Shown here: positions 28,201-36,978 of the stretch, one piece after another
How positions within the stretch are numbered: the stretch's first letter is position 1
Layout of the letters: each line of letters opens with the position of its first letter
Origin: Lutibacter flavus
Lineage (GTDB): Bacteria > Bacteroidota > Bacteroidia > Flavobacteriales > Flavobacteriaceae
Assembly: GCF_900188355.1 (NCBI RefSeq)
Contig: NZ_FZNX01000006.1
Coordinates: 62,001 to 126,000, forward strand
Direction: 5' to 3'
DNA: 64,000 nucleotides
Notes under the pieces: model-generated
Databases searched by the model: none
Seen by the model: the letters and a program-made list of their open reading frames with translations, nothing else
What the model was told of the DNA's origin: nothing
Made by a program: the position numbers and the translations under genes

Positions 28201-29664
28201 TTAACCTTCTATAGCTTTTAATAATTGTGAAATTTTTTCGTAATCATCAAAATGAGAACGAATTCCGTTCACTTCTTGATATGTTTCATGACCTTTACCA
28301 GCAATTAAAATAATATCTCCTTTTTTTGCTAGTTTGGTAGCCGTTTTAATAGCCTGCTCTCTATCTAAAACTGACAATGTCTTTTTGAAATTTTCAGGTT
28401 CAACTCCCGCCTCAATTTCATCAAGAATTGTTTGAGGGTTTTCACTACGTGGATTATCCGAAGTAAAAATTACTTCTGTACTTAATTGAGATGCTATACG
28501 CCCCATAACAGGACGTTTAGCTTTATCTCGATCGCCTCCGCATCCCACAACGGTAATCACATGTTCATTTCCTGTTCGTATATTGTTAATTGTTTCTAAT
28601 ACATTTTTAAGTGCATCGGGCGTATGTGCGTAATCAATTATTGCTGTTACCCCTTCTTTTGAAATAAAATGTTCAAATCTTCCACTTACATTTTCCAGTT
28701 CGCTAATTAGGGTTAATGCTTCTGTAGATTTTAATCCTAATAATTGTGAAACACCGAAAACCGCTAATAAATTATAGGCATTAAAACTTCCGATTAGTTT
28801 AGTCCAAACCTCTTGGTCATTAATATTTAAAAACAATCCAGAAAATTGATTTTCTAGTATTTTGGCTTTATAATTCGCCATTGTTTTTAGTGCGTATGAG
28901 TACTTTTTTGCTTTAGTATTTTGAAGCATTATTTCCCCATTTTTATCATCAATATTCACCAAAGCAAAAGCTGTTTTTGGCAAATCATCAAAAAATGATT
29001 TTTTCACATCTCTGTACTCTTTAAATGTGCTATGATAATCTAAATGATCGTGTGTTAAATTGGTGAATACACCTCCAACAAATTGCAATCCAGTGGTCCT
29101 TTTTTGATGAATCCCATGAGAACTAACTTCCATAAAACAATAATCCACTCCAGCTTTAACCATTTCATATAAATAGCTATTAATTGCTAATGAATTTGGT
29201 GTAGTATGGGTTGCTTCATATTTTGTGTCTCCAACTAAAATTTTAACTGTTGATAACAACCCTGCTTTAAATCCTGCTTTTTGAAATAAACTATGTAATA
29301 ATGTAGTTATCGTAGTTTTTCCATTTGTGCCTGTTACGCCTACTAACTTTAATTTTGACGACGGATTGTCGTAAAAATTTGAAGCAATTATTGCTAAAGC
29401 CTCATTGGAATCTTCAACTTGAATATATGTTACGTTTTTATTTAAATTCTCAGGAAATACTTCACAAACAATTACTTTTGCACCTAGTTCAATCGCATTA
29501 TAAATAAATTTATGCCCATCAAAAATCAATCCTTTTTGGGCAATAAATAAATCATTAGATTCAATTTTTCTGGAATCAAATTGTACTGCATTAATTAACA
29601 CATCAGTACTTCCCTGAACTGCATTAATACTAACATTATACAATATGTCTTTAACTAACTTCAC
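28201..29664 (-). CDS. murE: UDP-MurNAc-L-Ala-D-Glu--2,6-diaminopimelate ligase
   Basis: 487 aa. Adds the third stem residue. P-loop VGVTGTNGKTTITTLLHSLF near 110, THTTPNSLAINSYL, LTHDHLDYHSTF, and the amino-acid specificity motif SDNPRSENP. DNPR at this place is the mark of meso-diaminopimelate enzymes, against DNPA-type sequences in lysine enzymes, so the wall is predicted to be DAP type. murF, usually next to murE, is absent from this cluster. Confidence 0.96.
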   Translation of the reverse strand: MKLVKDILYNVSINAVQGSTDVLINAVQFDSRKIESNDLFIAQKGLIFDGHKFIYNAIELGAKVIVCEVFPENLNKNVTYIQVEDSNEALAIIASNFYDNPSSKLKLVGVTGTNGKTTITTLLHSLFQKAGFKAGLLSTVKILVGDTKYEATHTTPNSLAINSYLYEMVKAGVDYCFMEVSSHGIHQKRTTGLQFVGGVFTNLTHDHLDYHSTFKEYRDVKKSFFDDLPKTAFALVNIDDKNGEIMLQNTKAKKYSYALKTMANYKAKILENQFSGLFLNINDQEVWTKLIGSFNAYNLLAVFGVSQLLGLKSTEALTLISELENVSGRFEHFISKEGVTAIIDYAHTPDALKNVLETINNIRTGNEHVITVVGCGGDRDKAKRPVMGRIASQLSTEVIFTSDNPRSENPQTILDEIEAGVEPENFKKTLSVLDREQAIKTATKLAKKGDIILIAGKGHETYQEVNGIRSHFDDYEKISQLLKAIEG

Positions 29665-31650
29665 TTACGGTTTTATTACAATTGTTGATCCTTTAACTAA
29701 TAATTCACCTGCCTTAATAGATTGCCCTATTACTTTTCCATTTCCAGAAAAATCTACTTTTAAACCTAAATTTTCAAGTAAAGAAATGGCGTCCATAGCC
29801 GCCATTCCTTTTACATTTGGGATTGAATTAAGCTCTTTATTAGATACGGTATAATACTTTTCGAAATTATTTTTAACATTCTCAAAATCAGGAGATTTAT
29901 TTTCAATCTCGTTTATAATATGATTTGTTGAATAAATTTTTTGTGCGATATCTTTAAAAACTGGACCTGATACATCTGCACCGTAATATCCCTTTTTAAG
30001 ATTTGGTTTATGAATAACTACTATACAAGAATATTTAGGATTTTCAGCAGGGAAATAACCTGTAAATGAAGAAATGTATCGTCTATTTGTCTCCCAATCA
30101 TCCAACCAATATTCTGTACGAGCAGTCCCTGTTTTACCCGCCATTGAAAAATCTTCAGAATATAACTTACTACCTGTACCTCTAGCTACCACATTTTTTA
30201 ATACTTCTTGTACCTTATTTATAGTTTCTTTTGAGCATATTGAAGTATTTATAATTTCTTTTCCAAAGGATTCAACATTTTTATTCCACGATCTAATTTC
30301 TTTAATAAACCTCGGCTTAACCATTTCGCCATTATTAGCAATAGCATTGTAAAATGTTAATGTTTGCAAAGGAGTTAAAGTTAAATTATAGCCATAAGCT
30401 ATTGAAGGCAACGCATTTTTACTCCATTTTTCATCACCAGGACCAGGTATTTCGGGACTACCTTCACCTTTAATTGGCAATCCTAATTTATCATTCAAAT
30501 GCATGTCTTTTAATAAATTGATGAATTTTTCCGGGCTTTTCCCAAAGTTCTCATCAATTAATCTTGCAAAACCAATATTTGAAGATACTTCCAATGCACG
30601 AGCTGCAGAAATTTTACCATAACCACCTCTGCGAGAATCATTAATATATCTTCCATACATTCGATATCTACCGTTACCGGTATCAACTATTGTACTTGTA
30701 TCGATTTTACCAGACTCCAATGCCGCAACCATTGCCATTACTTTAAAAGCCGATCCAGGCTCATGAGATTCATAAACCGCATAATTTCTTTTTTCGTAAT
30801 ATTTTCCAATAGAACTTCTTCCTAAATTTGAAATAGCTTTAATCTCGCCAGTTTTAGTTTCCATTACTACCACACAACCATGTTCTGCTTCATAATATTC
30901 TAATTGTCTTAATAAAGAGTGGTGTGCAATATCCTGAATATTGACATCTAAAGTTGTAACAATATCTTTCCCGTTAATAGGTTCTTTTTCATTACTATCA
31001 TTAATTGGCTTCCATTGACCTTTTGCAATTTTCTGCTTCATTCTTAGGCCATTTTTTCCGGTCAAATATTTTCTATATGCACCTTCAATTCCTGGCGCTC
31101 CTCTATAATCATCGTACCCAATTGTTCGTTCTGCTACTTTACCTAACGGATGAGCTCTCACAGTAGATTGCTCTGCAATAAAACCTCCTTTATACATTCC
31201 CAATTTAAAAATTGGAAAACTTTTAATTTTAATATAGTCTGAATAACCCAGCTTTCTAGCAATAAACAAGTATCGGTTTTTAGTATTACGAGCCTTTCTT
31301 ATTTTAGTTTCCCAATGCGATGTAGAATTTCCAAACATTTTTGAAAGCTCACTAGATAAGTCTCTTATGTTTTTCTCAAATACCTCTCCATCAACGGTAA
31401 AAGCATCCATTCTGATTTCGTATTGAGACATTGAAGTTGCCAATAAACTACCATCTGCAGAAAATACACTTCCTCTATTAGCTAAAATAGTATCGTGTCT
31501 TAAGGTAAGTTGTTCAGATAGATTTCTATATTTTTCCCCATCTGAAAATTGAATAGTAGTCAACCTAAAAATTATGGCAATCAAAAAAATTGCGATAAAC
31601 ACAAACACAGCGTACAATTTATTTAATATGCTCTTTTTTGCTACTGCCAA
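29665..31650 (-). CDS. ftsI: Class B penicillin-binding protein FtsI (PBP3) with PASTA domain
   Basis: 661 aa. Septal transpeptidase that cross-links peptidoglycan, anchored by one N-terminal helix (about 12-30). Pedestal domain to about 230; transpeptidase motifs SxxK in HEPGSAFKVMAM, SxN in EVSSNIGFARL and KTG in MAGKTGTARTEYW. The last 65 residues (IPNVKGMAAMDAISLLENLGLKV...GSTIVIKP) are one PASTA domain, as in SpoVD-type PBPs. Only 8 bases separate it from the ftsL-like gene. Confidence 0.95.
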   Translation of the reverse strand: MAVAKKSILNKLYAVFVFIAIFLIAIIFRLTTIQFSDGEKYRNLSEQLTLRHDTILANRGSVFSADGSLLATSMSQYEIRMDAFTVDGEVFEKNIRDLSSELSKMFGNSTSHWETKIRKARNTKNRYLFIARKLGYSDYIKIKSFPIFKLGMYKGGFIAEQSTVRAHPLGKVAERTIGYDDYRGAPGIEGAYRKYLTGKNGLRMKQKIAKGQWKPINDSNEKEPINGKDIVTTLDVNIQDIAHHSLLRQLEYYEAEHGCVVVMETKTGEIKAISNLGRSSIGKYYEKRNYAVYESHEPGSAFKVMAMVAALESGKIDTSTIVDTGNGRYRMYGRYINDSRRGGYGKISAARALEVSSNIGFARLIDENFGKSPEKFINLLKDMHLNDKLGLPIKGEGSPEIPGPGDEKWSKNALPSIAYGYNLTLTPLQTLTFYNAIANNGEMVKPRFIKEIRSWNKNVESFGKEIINTSICSKETINKVQEVLKNVVARGTGSKLYSEDFSMAGKTGTARTEYWLDDWETNRRYISSFTGYFPAENPKYSCIVVIHKPNLKKGYYGADVSGPVFKDIAQKIYSTNHIINEIENKSPDFENVKNNFEKYYTVSNKELNSIPNVKGMAAMDAISLLENLGLKVDFSGNGKVIGQSIKAGELLVKGSTIVIKP

Positions 31651-31658
31651 TTTTTACG

Positions 31659-31985
31659 TTATTTTTTTGAGATTACTTTTATTACTTGTGGTGGATTTTC
31701 ACTTGGCTTTATCCCAAAATCAACCACTTTTACTCTAATTGTCGACTCCAATTTCATTTTCATCGAGATTGAACGCATATCTAAAAACTCCGCTCTTAAT
31801 TCTTTAATTTCATAATTTAGTTTTGCAATCTCCATCACTTTTTTATCTGAACTATGAGAACTTGCAATCATTAACAGCAACAACCCAACAATAAAAAGTA
31901 TAAAACGCCAGTTTTTAAATGAATCTTCACTTACTAAAAACTTCCCCTTTAAAAGGCTATATATGCTAGATTTAATTATCGACAT
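31659..31985 (-). CDS. ftsL: FtsL-like division protein
   Basis: 108 aa: a short cytoplasmic N-terminus, one membrane helix (about 28-43, FILFIVGLLLLMIAS), then a heptad-rich coiled coil (VMEIAKLNYEIKELRAEFLDMRSISMKMKLES). This is the FtsL layout; sequence itself is poorly conserved, and the call rests on architecture and place between rsmH and ftsI. FtsL activates the FtsW-FtsI pair. Confidence 0.85.
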   Translation of the reverse strand: MSIIKSSIYSLLKGKFLVSEDSFKNWRFILFIVGLLLLMIASSHSSDKKVMEIAKLNYEIKELRAEFLDMRSISMKMKLESTIRVKVVDFGIKPSENPPQVIKVISKK

Positions 31986-32882
31986 TTAAAATATTGTTGC
32001 AATTCTTAATTTGGCACTTCTAGCTCTGTTGTTCTCTTTTATTTCTGAAAAACTCGGAACTATTAATTTTCCTACTTTTTTCATAGGAACAGTAACATTA
32101 CCAAACATATCTTTTTCCGGCTCACCTTCAAACAATCCATTTCTTATAAATCTTTTTACCAATCTATCTTCTAGTGAATGGTAAGATATTACACTTAGCC
32201 TTCCTTCATCATTCAACAATTCTGGTATTTGCAATAAAAAATCTTTCAAGACTTCAATTTCTTGATTCACTTCAATTCGAATACCTTGAAAAATTTGGGC
32301 TAATATTTTGTGCTCTACAGATTTTGGAACAAACTCTTTCAACACCTCTTTTAACTCAAAACTTGTTTTTATTTTTTTATCAGAACGCGCTTCTACAATT
32401 TTTCTTGCAATCGCTTTTGCATTTCGTAATTCACTATACTGAAACAACACATCACTTAATTTCTCCTCATCATAATTGTTGACAACTTCAAAAGCCGACA
32501 ATCCTCCTGCCTGATTCATTCTCATATCCAAATCTGCATCAAAACGAGTTGAAAAACCACGTTCAGCTTCATCAAATTGATGTGAAGACACACCTAAATC
32601 AGCTAAAATTCCGTCAACTTTTTTAACACCATAAAATCTCAAATACCTTTTTATAAACCTGAAATTTTGAGGAATCAATGTAAATCTAGGATCATCAATT
32701 ACATTTCTTTGCGCATCTTCATCCTGATCAAAAGCATACAATTTTCCATTTGAATTCAACCTACTCAATATCTCTCTTGAATGACCTCCACCACCAAATG
32801 TCACATCAACATAAACTCCATCAGGTTTAATATTTAAACCATCTACACTCTCTTTTAATAATACTGGGTTATGATATTCCAT
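31986..32882 (-). CDS. rsmH: 16S rRNA m4C1402 methyltransferase RsmH
   Basis: 298 aa from the ATG at 32882 (MEYHNPVLLKESVDGL, the family N-terminus); an in-frame ATG three codons upstream at 32891 is possible. Methylates N4 of C1402 in the decoding centre. SAM-binding VDVTFGGGGHSREIL, ILADLGVSSHQFD, GFSTRFDADLDMRMN and VISYHSLEDRLVKRF. Its start lies inside the 3' end of mraZ, so the two genes are coupled. Confidence 0.96.
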   Translation of the reverse strand: MEYHNPVLLKESVDGLNIKPDGVYVDVTFGGGGHSREILSRLNSNGKLYAFDQDEDAQRNVIDDPRFTLIPQNFRFIKRYLRFYGVKKVDGILADLGVSSHQFDEAERGFSTRFDADLDMRMNQAGGLSAFEVVNNYDEEKLSDVLFQYSELRNAKAIARKIVEARSDKKIKTSFELKEVLKEFVPKSVEHKILAQIFQGIRIEVNQEIEVLKDFLLQIPELLNDEGRLSVISYHSLEDRLVKRFIRNGLFEGEPEKDMFGNVTVPMKKVGKLIVPSFSEIKENNRARSAKLRIATIF

Positions 32883-33342
32883 TGTCCTCATTTATTACAT
32901 TTCCCATTACTTCCTCAGCTAAATCTGCAAATTCATCAGCCGCATCATCTATCGCTTTTTCATAATTCTCTTTATCCCAGATTTCAATAATATTAACCGC
33001 TGAAGAAAAAACAACATTCTTTGAAATATTCGCAAATAATTGTAAATCTTTAGGTATTAAAAGCCTCCCTGAAGCATCTAATTCAATAATTTTAACACCC
33101 GCAGTAAACCTTCTGATAAAATCGTTATTCTTTTTTACAAACCTGTTTAACTTATTTACTTGAGCCATTAAAACATTCCACTCTGCCATTGGATAAAACT
33201 CTAAACACGGCTGAAAAACTGATCTTTTTAAAACAAAACCATCTTGCAACATAGGCATCAACTGCTTCTTTAAGGCCGCAGAAAGTACTATTCTCCCTTT
33301 AGCGTCAGCTTTACCTTCGTATGTTCCAATTAAATTAATCAT
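32869..33342 (-). CDS. mraZ: Transcriptional regulator MraZ
   Basis: 157 aa, two AbrB-like swapped-hairpin domains: IGTYEGKADAKGRIVLSAALKKQL (about 4-28) and RRFTAGVKIIELDASGRLLIPKDLQ (about 77-101), each with the DxxGRxxxP-like core. MraZ binds TGGGN repeats before its own gene and represses the dcw cluster in studied bacteria. Three such boxes are visible here upstream of its promoter, which supports autoregulation. First gene of the cluster. Confidence 0.96.
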   Translation of the reverse strand: MINLIGTYEGKADAKGRIVLSAALKKQLMPMLQDGFVLKRSVFQPCLEFYPMAEWNVLMAQVNKLNRFVKKNNDFIRRFTAGVKIIELDASGRLLIPKDLQLFANISKNVVFSSAVNIIEIWDKENYEKAIDDAADEFADLAEEVMGNVINEDNGIS

Positions 33343-33358
33343 GAGTTTGTGTATGATT

Positions 33359-33366
33359 CAAAAGTA
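33359..33366 (-). promoter_or_regulatory. dcw cluster promoter -7 box
   Basis: On the minus strand TACTTTTG is an exact TAnnTTTG box, 17 bases before the mraZ ATG. Its -33 region would fall in the MraZ boxes just upstream. Confidence 0.65.
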
Positions 33367-33375
33367 TAAATTTTT

Positions 33376-33400
33376 TCCCACATTTTTCCACTTTCACCCA
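33376..33400 (-). promoter_or_regulatory. Three MraZ-type boxes
   Basis: Minus strand: TGGGT (33396-33400), TGGAA (33386-33390) and TGGGA (33376-33380), with 5-base spacers GAAAG and AAATG, so a strict 10-bp period. This is the TGGGN-N5 layout known for MraZ operators; the middle box has one change. The third box ends about 9 bases from the -7 element. Confidence 0.75.
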
Positions 33401-33516
33401 CTTTGTTGATAACTTTTGCTTTTTTAACCTCTAATTCACCTATAAAATTGAATTACAGCCTCTTAAATATTTATATACTACTGCTTTGAAAAAAAGTATA
33501 TTATAGAAAAAAAAGC

Positions 33517-33524
33517 TACCTTTG
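33517..33524 (+). promoter_or_regulatory. Promoter -7 box of hydrolase-engB-rluA unit
   Basis: TACCTTTG is an exact match, 25 bases before the ATG. It lies inside an imperfect inverted repeat AGCTACC-TTTGT-GGTTAGCT (33514-33533) that could bind a regulator or form a hairpin. Confidence 0.5.
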
Positions 33525-33549
33525 TGGTTAGCTTAAAAACTAATATTTA

Positions 33550-34314
33550 ATGAGTAATAATCTTATCACAGAAGGGAAATTTAAGTACGTTGAGGCAGGA
33601 GAAGGTCAACCTTTAATTGTTCTTCATGGACTTATGGGAGGATTAAGTAATTTTGAAAATGTCCTTAACTATTTTTCAACAAGAGGTTATAAAGTTATAA
33701 TACCTGAATTGCCAATTTATTCATTACCATTATTAAAAACGAATGTTAAAAACTTATCGAAATATTTAAAAGATTTTATGGCTTTTAAAAAAATTAATAA
33801 GGCCGTTTTAATTGGAAATTCTTTGGGAGGTCACATAGGCTTATATTTTACAAAATTAAATCAAAAAAATGTAGCTGGTTTAGTTTTAACCGGAAGTTCT
33901 GGATTGTATGAAAAATCTATGGGCGACACTTACCCCAAAAGAGGTAATTACGAATATATAAAAACAAAAACTGAAGAAGTTTTTTACGATCCCAAAATTG
34001 CAACAAAAGAAGCTGTTGATGAAATCTATGAATCTGTTAATGACAGACATAAAGTAATAAGAACCTTAGCTATTGCTAAAAGTGCTATTCGACATAATAT
34101 GGCAAAAGATTTACCAACAATGAACATACCAACTTGTATAATATGGGGAAAAAACGATTCAGTTACTCCGCCTGAAGTTGCTGTAGATTTTGAAAAATTA
34201 ATGCCAGATGCTAACCTATATTGGATTGATAAATGTGGGCATGCTCCTATGATGGAACATCCTGAAAAATTCAACGAAATTCTTGAAAACTGGTTAAAAG
34301 AGAGAAACCTTTAA
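33550..34314 (+). CDS. Alpha/beta-fold hydrolase
   Basis: 254 aa. Oxyanion-hole HGLMGGLSNF near 26, nucleophile elbow GNSLGGH with Ser 91, acid in IWGKNDSVTPPE near 205 and catalytic His in DKCGHAPMMEHPEKF near 236. No signal peptide, so cytoplasmic. Substrate unknown. Gene order hydrolase-engB-pseudouridine synthase with gaps of 3 and 1 bases implies one transcript; a link to ribosome biogenesis is only suggested by neighbours. Confidence 0.88.
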   Translation: MSNNLITEGKFKYVEAGEGQPLIVLHGLMGGLSNFENVLNYFSTRGYKVIIPELPIYSLPLLKTNVKNLSKYLKDFMAFKKINKAVLIGNSLGGHIGLYFTKLNQKNVAGLVLTGSSGLYEKSMGDTYPKRGNYEYIKTKTEEVFYDPKIATKEAVDEIYESVNDRHKVIRTLAIAKSAIRHNMAKDLPTMNIPTCIIWGKNDSVTPPEVAVDFEKLMPDANLYWIDKCGHAPMMEHPEKFNEILENWLKERNL

Positions 34315-34317
34315 ACA

Positions 34318-34929
34318 ATGAAAATTAAAACAGCTGATTTTGTAATTAGCAATAGCGACGTATCAAAATGCCCAAAAGAAAGGCTTCCAGAATATGCTTT
34401 TATTGGAAGGTCTAATGTTGGGAAATCTTCATTGATTAATATGTTAGCCGGCCAAAATAAACTAGCCAAAACTTCTGGAAGACCAGGTAAAACTCAGTTA
34501 ATAAATCACTTTAAAATAAATAATAATTGGTTTTTGGTAGATTTACCAGGATATGGATACGCTAAAGTTTCAAAAAGTATTAAAAAAACATTTCAAAGCT
34601 TTATAAAGAATTATTTTTTGCAACGTGAGCAACTTATTTGTTCGTTTGTATTAATAGATTCTCGACATGAACCTCAAAAAATTGATATGGAATTTATGGA
34701 GTTCTTAGGTGAAAATGAAATTCCATTTTGCATAGTTTTTACAAAATCAGACAAACTTAAACTTTCCGAATTGAATAGAAATATTCAAAATTATATTAAA
34801 AAAATGACCAGTACTATCTGGGAAGAAATGCCTCAATATTTCATTACATCGGCAACTTCATCTGATGGAAAAGAAGAATTGCTTAATTTTATTGATGGAA
34901 TAAATCAGGGAATAGAAGAAAATTCTTAA
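34318..34929 (+). CDS. engB: Ribosome biogenesis GTPase EngB (YihA/YsxC)
   Basis: 203 aa. Needed for late assembly of the large ribosomal subunit. G1 GRSNVGKSSLIN near 32, G2 segment SGRPGKTQLIN, G3 DLPGYGYAKVS, G4 TKSDK, G5 TSATSSDGKEEL. Length and the PGKTQ switch are diagnostic of the family. Cytoplasmic. Confidence 0.96.
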   Translation: MKIKTADFVISNSDVSKCPKERLPEYAFIGRSNVGKSSLINMLAGQNKLAKTSGRPGKTQLINHFKINNNWFLVDLPGYGYAKVSKSIKKTFQSFIKNYFLQREQLICSFVLIDSRHEPQKIDMEFMEFLGENEIPFCIVFTKSDKLKLSELNRNIQNYIKKMTSTIWEEMPQYFITSATSSDGKEELLNFIDGINQGIEENS

Positions 34930-34930
34930 A

Positions 34931-35617
34931 ATGGCTTCAACCAAAAACAATTTAGAAGTTTTATTTGAAGACAATCACCTTATTATTGTTAATAAACAAT
35001 CTGGCGATATTGTTCAGGGAGATAAAACTGGTGATGTTCCACTCAGTGAAATTGTTAAACAGTTTATTAAAGATAAATATAACAAACCCGGCAATGTTTT
35101 TTTGGGCGTTGTTCATAGGTTAGACAGACCAACTACTGGTGTTATAGTATTTGCTAAAACTTCAAAAGCATTGGAGCGTTTTAATAAAATGTTACGTGAT
35201 AAAAAGGTTAACAAAACATATTGGGCTGTTGTTAAAAACCTACCTGAAAAAATAGAAGACACTCTTACTGGGTACCTTAAAAAAAATCCAAAAAATAACA
35301 AATCAACTTCCTATTCTTCTGCAATTGAAGGAAGTAAAAAGGCAATTCTTCATTATAAAGTTATAAAATCATTAGACAATTATCATTTACTTGAAGTTGA
35401 TTTAGAAACAGGTAGACATCATCAAATTAGATGTCAGTTAGCCTCTATTGGATCTCCAATTAAAGGTGATTTAAAATATGGATTTGATAGAAGCAATAAA
35501 GATGCGAGCATACATTTACATGCGCGTAAAATTGAATTTGTTCATCCAGTTACTAAAGAGCAAATTTCTATAATTGCTCCAACTCCAAATGAAGTTATTT
35601 GGAATGCTTGTAATTAG
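34931..35617 (+). CDS. RluA-family pseudouridine synthase
   Basis: 228 aa. Isomerises uridine to pseudouridine in rRNA or tRNA. Catalytic motif VHRLDRPTTGVIVFAKT with the Asp near residue 64, NKTYWAVV, and LETGRHHQIRCQLASIGSPIKGD. No N-terminal S4 domain, so closer to the RluA/TruC-like short forms; the exact target uridine cannot be named. Its stop overlaps that of argH by 4 bases (convergent). Confidence 0.9.
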   Translation: MASTKNNLEVLFEDNHLIIVNKQSGDIVQGDKTGDVPLSEIVKQFIKDKYNKPGNVFLGVVHRLDRPTTGVIVFAKTSKALERFNKMLRDKKVNKTYWAVVKNLPEKIEDTLTGYLKKNPKNNKSTSYSSAIEGSKKAILHYKVIKSLDNYHLLEVDLETGRHHQIRCQLASIGSPIKGDLKYGFDRSNKDASIHLHARKIEFVHPVTKEQISIIAPTPNEVIWNACN

Positions 35618-36891
35618 GCTTTATTTTTCTTAGCAACAATTTCATCCAAACATAAATTACCCACGCTTCCTTTATGCGTATGTACAACTGTTTTATTCGG
35701 ATTAAAATTCCCTTCATTTATGTTTTTTCCAATAATTTTATAGGCATCTCTAAATGGAGTTCCATTTTGAACTAACTTATTAACTTCTTCAACACTAAAT
35801 AAATACAAGTATTTTTCTTCTTCAACAATATCTGTTCTTACTCTAATATTTTTTAAAGAGTACGTTAACATTTCCAAACAAGCTTTTAACGTTGAAAACG
35901 CAGGAATTAAACCCTCTTTTAACAATTGTAAATCTCTATGATAACCACTTGGTAAATTATTTGTTATCATTGTAAATTCCATTGGCAAAGCTTGCAACTT
36001 ATTACATTTACCACGAATAAGCTCAAAAACATCCGGGTTTTTTTTATGAGGCATAATGCTTGAGCCTGTTGTTAACTCATCTGGAAAAGAAATAAAATTG
36101 AAATTTTGACTCATATACAAACAAATATCCATACTCATTTTAGCCAATGTAGCTGCAACTGAACTCAATCCAAAAGAAATTGATTTTTCTAATTTACCAC
36201 GGCCCATTTGTGCAGCAACAGAGTTAAATTTTAGAGTTTCAAAACCTAATAATTTAGTAGTTTCATCTCTATCTATTGGAAAAGAACTTCCGTATCCTGC
36301 AGCTGAACCTAGTGGATTTTGATCAGCCACTTTATAAGCTGCTTTTAAAAAGTAAATATCATCAATTAAGGTTTCTGCATATGCTGAAAACCACATCCCA
36401 AATGAAGAAGGCATTGCTACTTGCAAATGCGTATAACCCGGTAATAGCACATCTTTATATTGCTCAGCTAATAAAATTAACAAATCAAATAAATCATCAA
36501 CTCCTTCATTAATTTCAGTTAAAGCATCTTTTAAATACAAATGCACATCCACCAAAACTTGATCGTTTCTTGATCGCGCTGTGTGAATCTTTTTACCAGT
36601 ATCGCCTAACTTTTCAGTTAATAAATACTCTACTTTAGAATGCACATCTTCAAAAGAATCTTCAATAATGAATTCCCCAGCTTCAATGGTTTTTAAAATT
36701 GCATTTAATTCAACCTCTAAATTTTTAATTTCTTCTGAAGTTAACAACCCTATTTTATGCAACATTTTAGCGTGCGCCAAATTTCCAATAACATCGTATT
36801 TTGCTAAAATTAAATCGAGTTCTCTATCGTTACCAACTGTAAATAAATCTATTTTTTTATCTGTTGAAAATCCTTTATCCCAAAGTTTCAT
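35614..36891 (-). CDS. argH: Argininosuccinate lyase
   Basis: 425 aa. Last step of arginine synthesis: argininosuccinate to arginine and fumarate. Fumarase/aspartase signature GSSIMPHKKNPD near 278 with the catalytic Ser loop, HTARSRNDQV near 103 and PGYTHLQVAMPSSFG near 148. Last gene of the arginine-proline operon, separated from argE by an 87-base gap that holds a palindromic repeat. Confidence 0.96.
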   Translation of the reverse strand: MKLWDKGFSTDKKIDLFTVGNDRELDLILAKYDVIGNLAHAKMLHKIGLLTSEEIKNLEVELNAILKTIEAGEFIIEDSFEDVHSKVEYLLTEKLGDTGKKIHTARSRNDQVLVDVHLYLKDALTEINEGVDDLFDLLILLAEQYKDVLLPGYTHLQVAMPSSFGMWFSAYAETLIDDIYFLKAAYKVADQNPLGSAAGYGSSFPIDRDETTKLLGFETLKFNSVAAQMGRGKLEKSISFGLSSVAATLAKMSMDICLYMSQNFNFISFPDELTTGSSIMPHKKNPDVFELIRGKCNKLQALPMEFTMITNNLPSGYHRDLQLLKEGLIPAFSTLKACLEMLTYSLKNIRVRTDIVEEEKYLYLFSVEEVNKLVQNGTPFRDAYKIIGKNINEGNFNPNKTVVHTHKGSVGNLCLDEIVAKKNKA

Positions 36892-36906
36892 AATTATTGT
36901 TTTTTT

Positions 36907-36975
36907 TTGTCATTCTGAATGCAGTGAAGAATCTCACTACTGTAAAAGATATTTCACTTTCGCTCAATATGACAA
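36907..36975. repeat. Palindromic repeat between argE and argH
   Basis: The left arm starts TTGTCATTCTGAATGCAGTG and the right arm ends CACTTTCGCTCAATATGACAA. They are imperfect inverted copies about 28 bases long. The TTGTCATTCTGA...GTGAAGAATCTC wording is that of a repeat often scattered in Bacteroidota genomes (from memory, not searched). Confidence 0.6.
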
Positions 36976-36978
36976 ATA

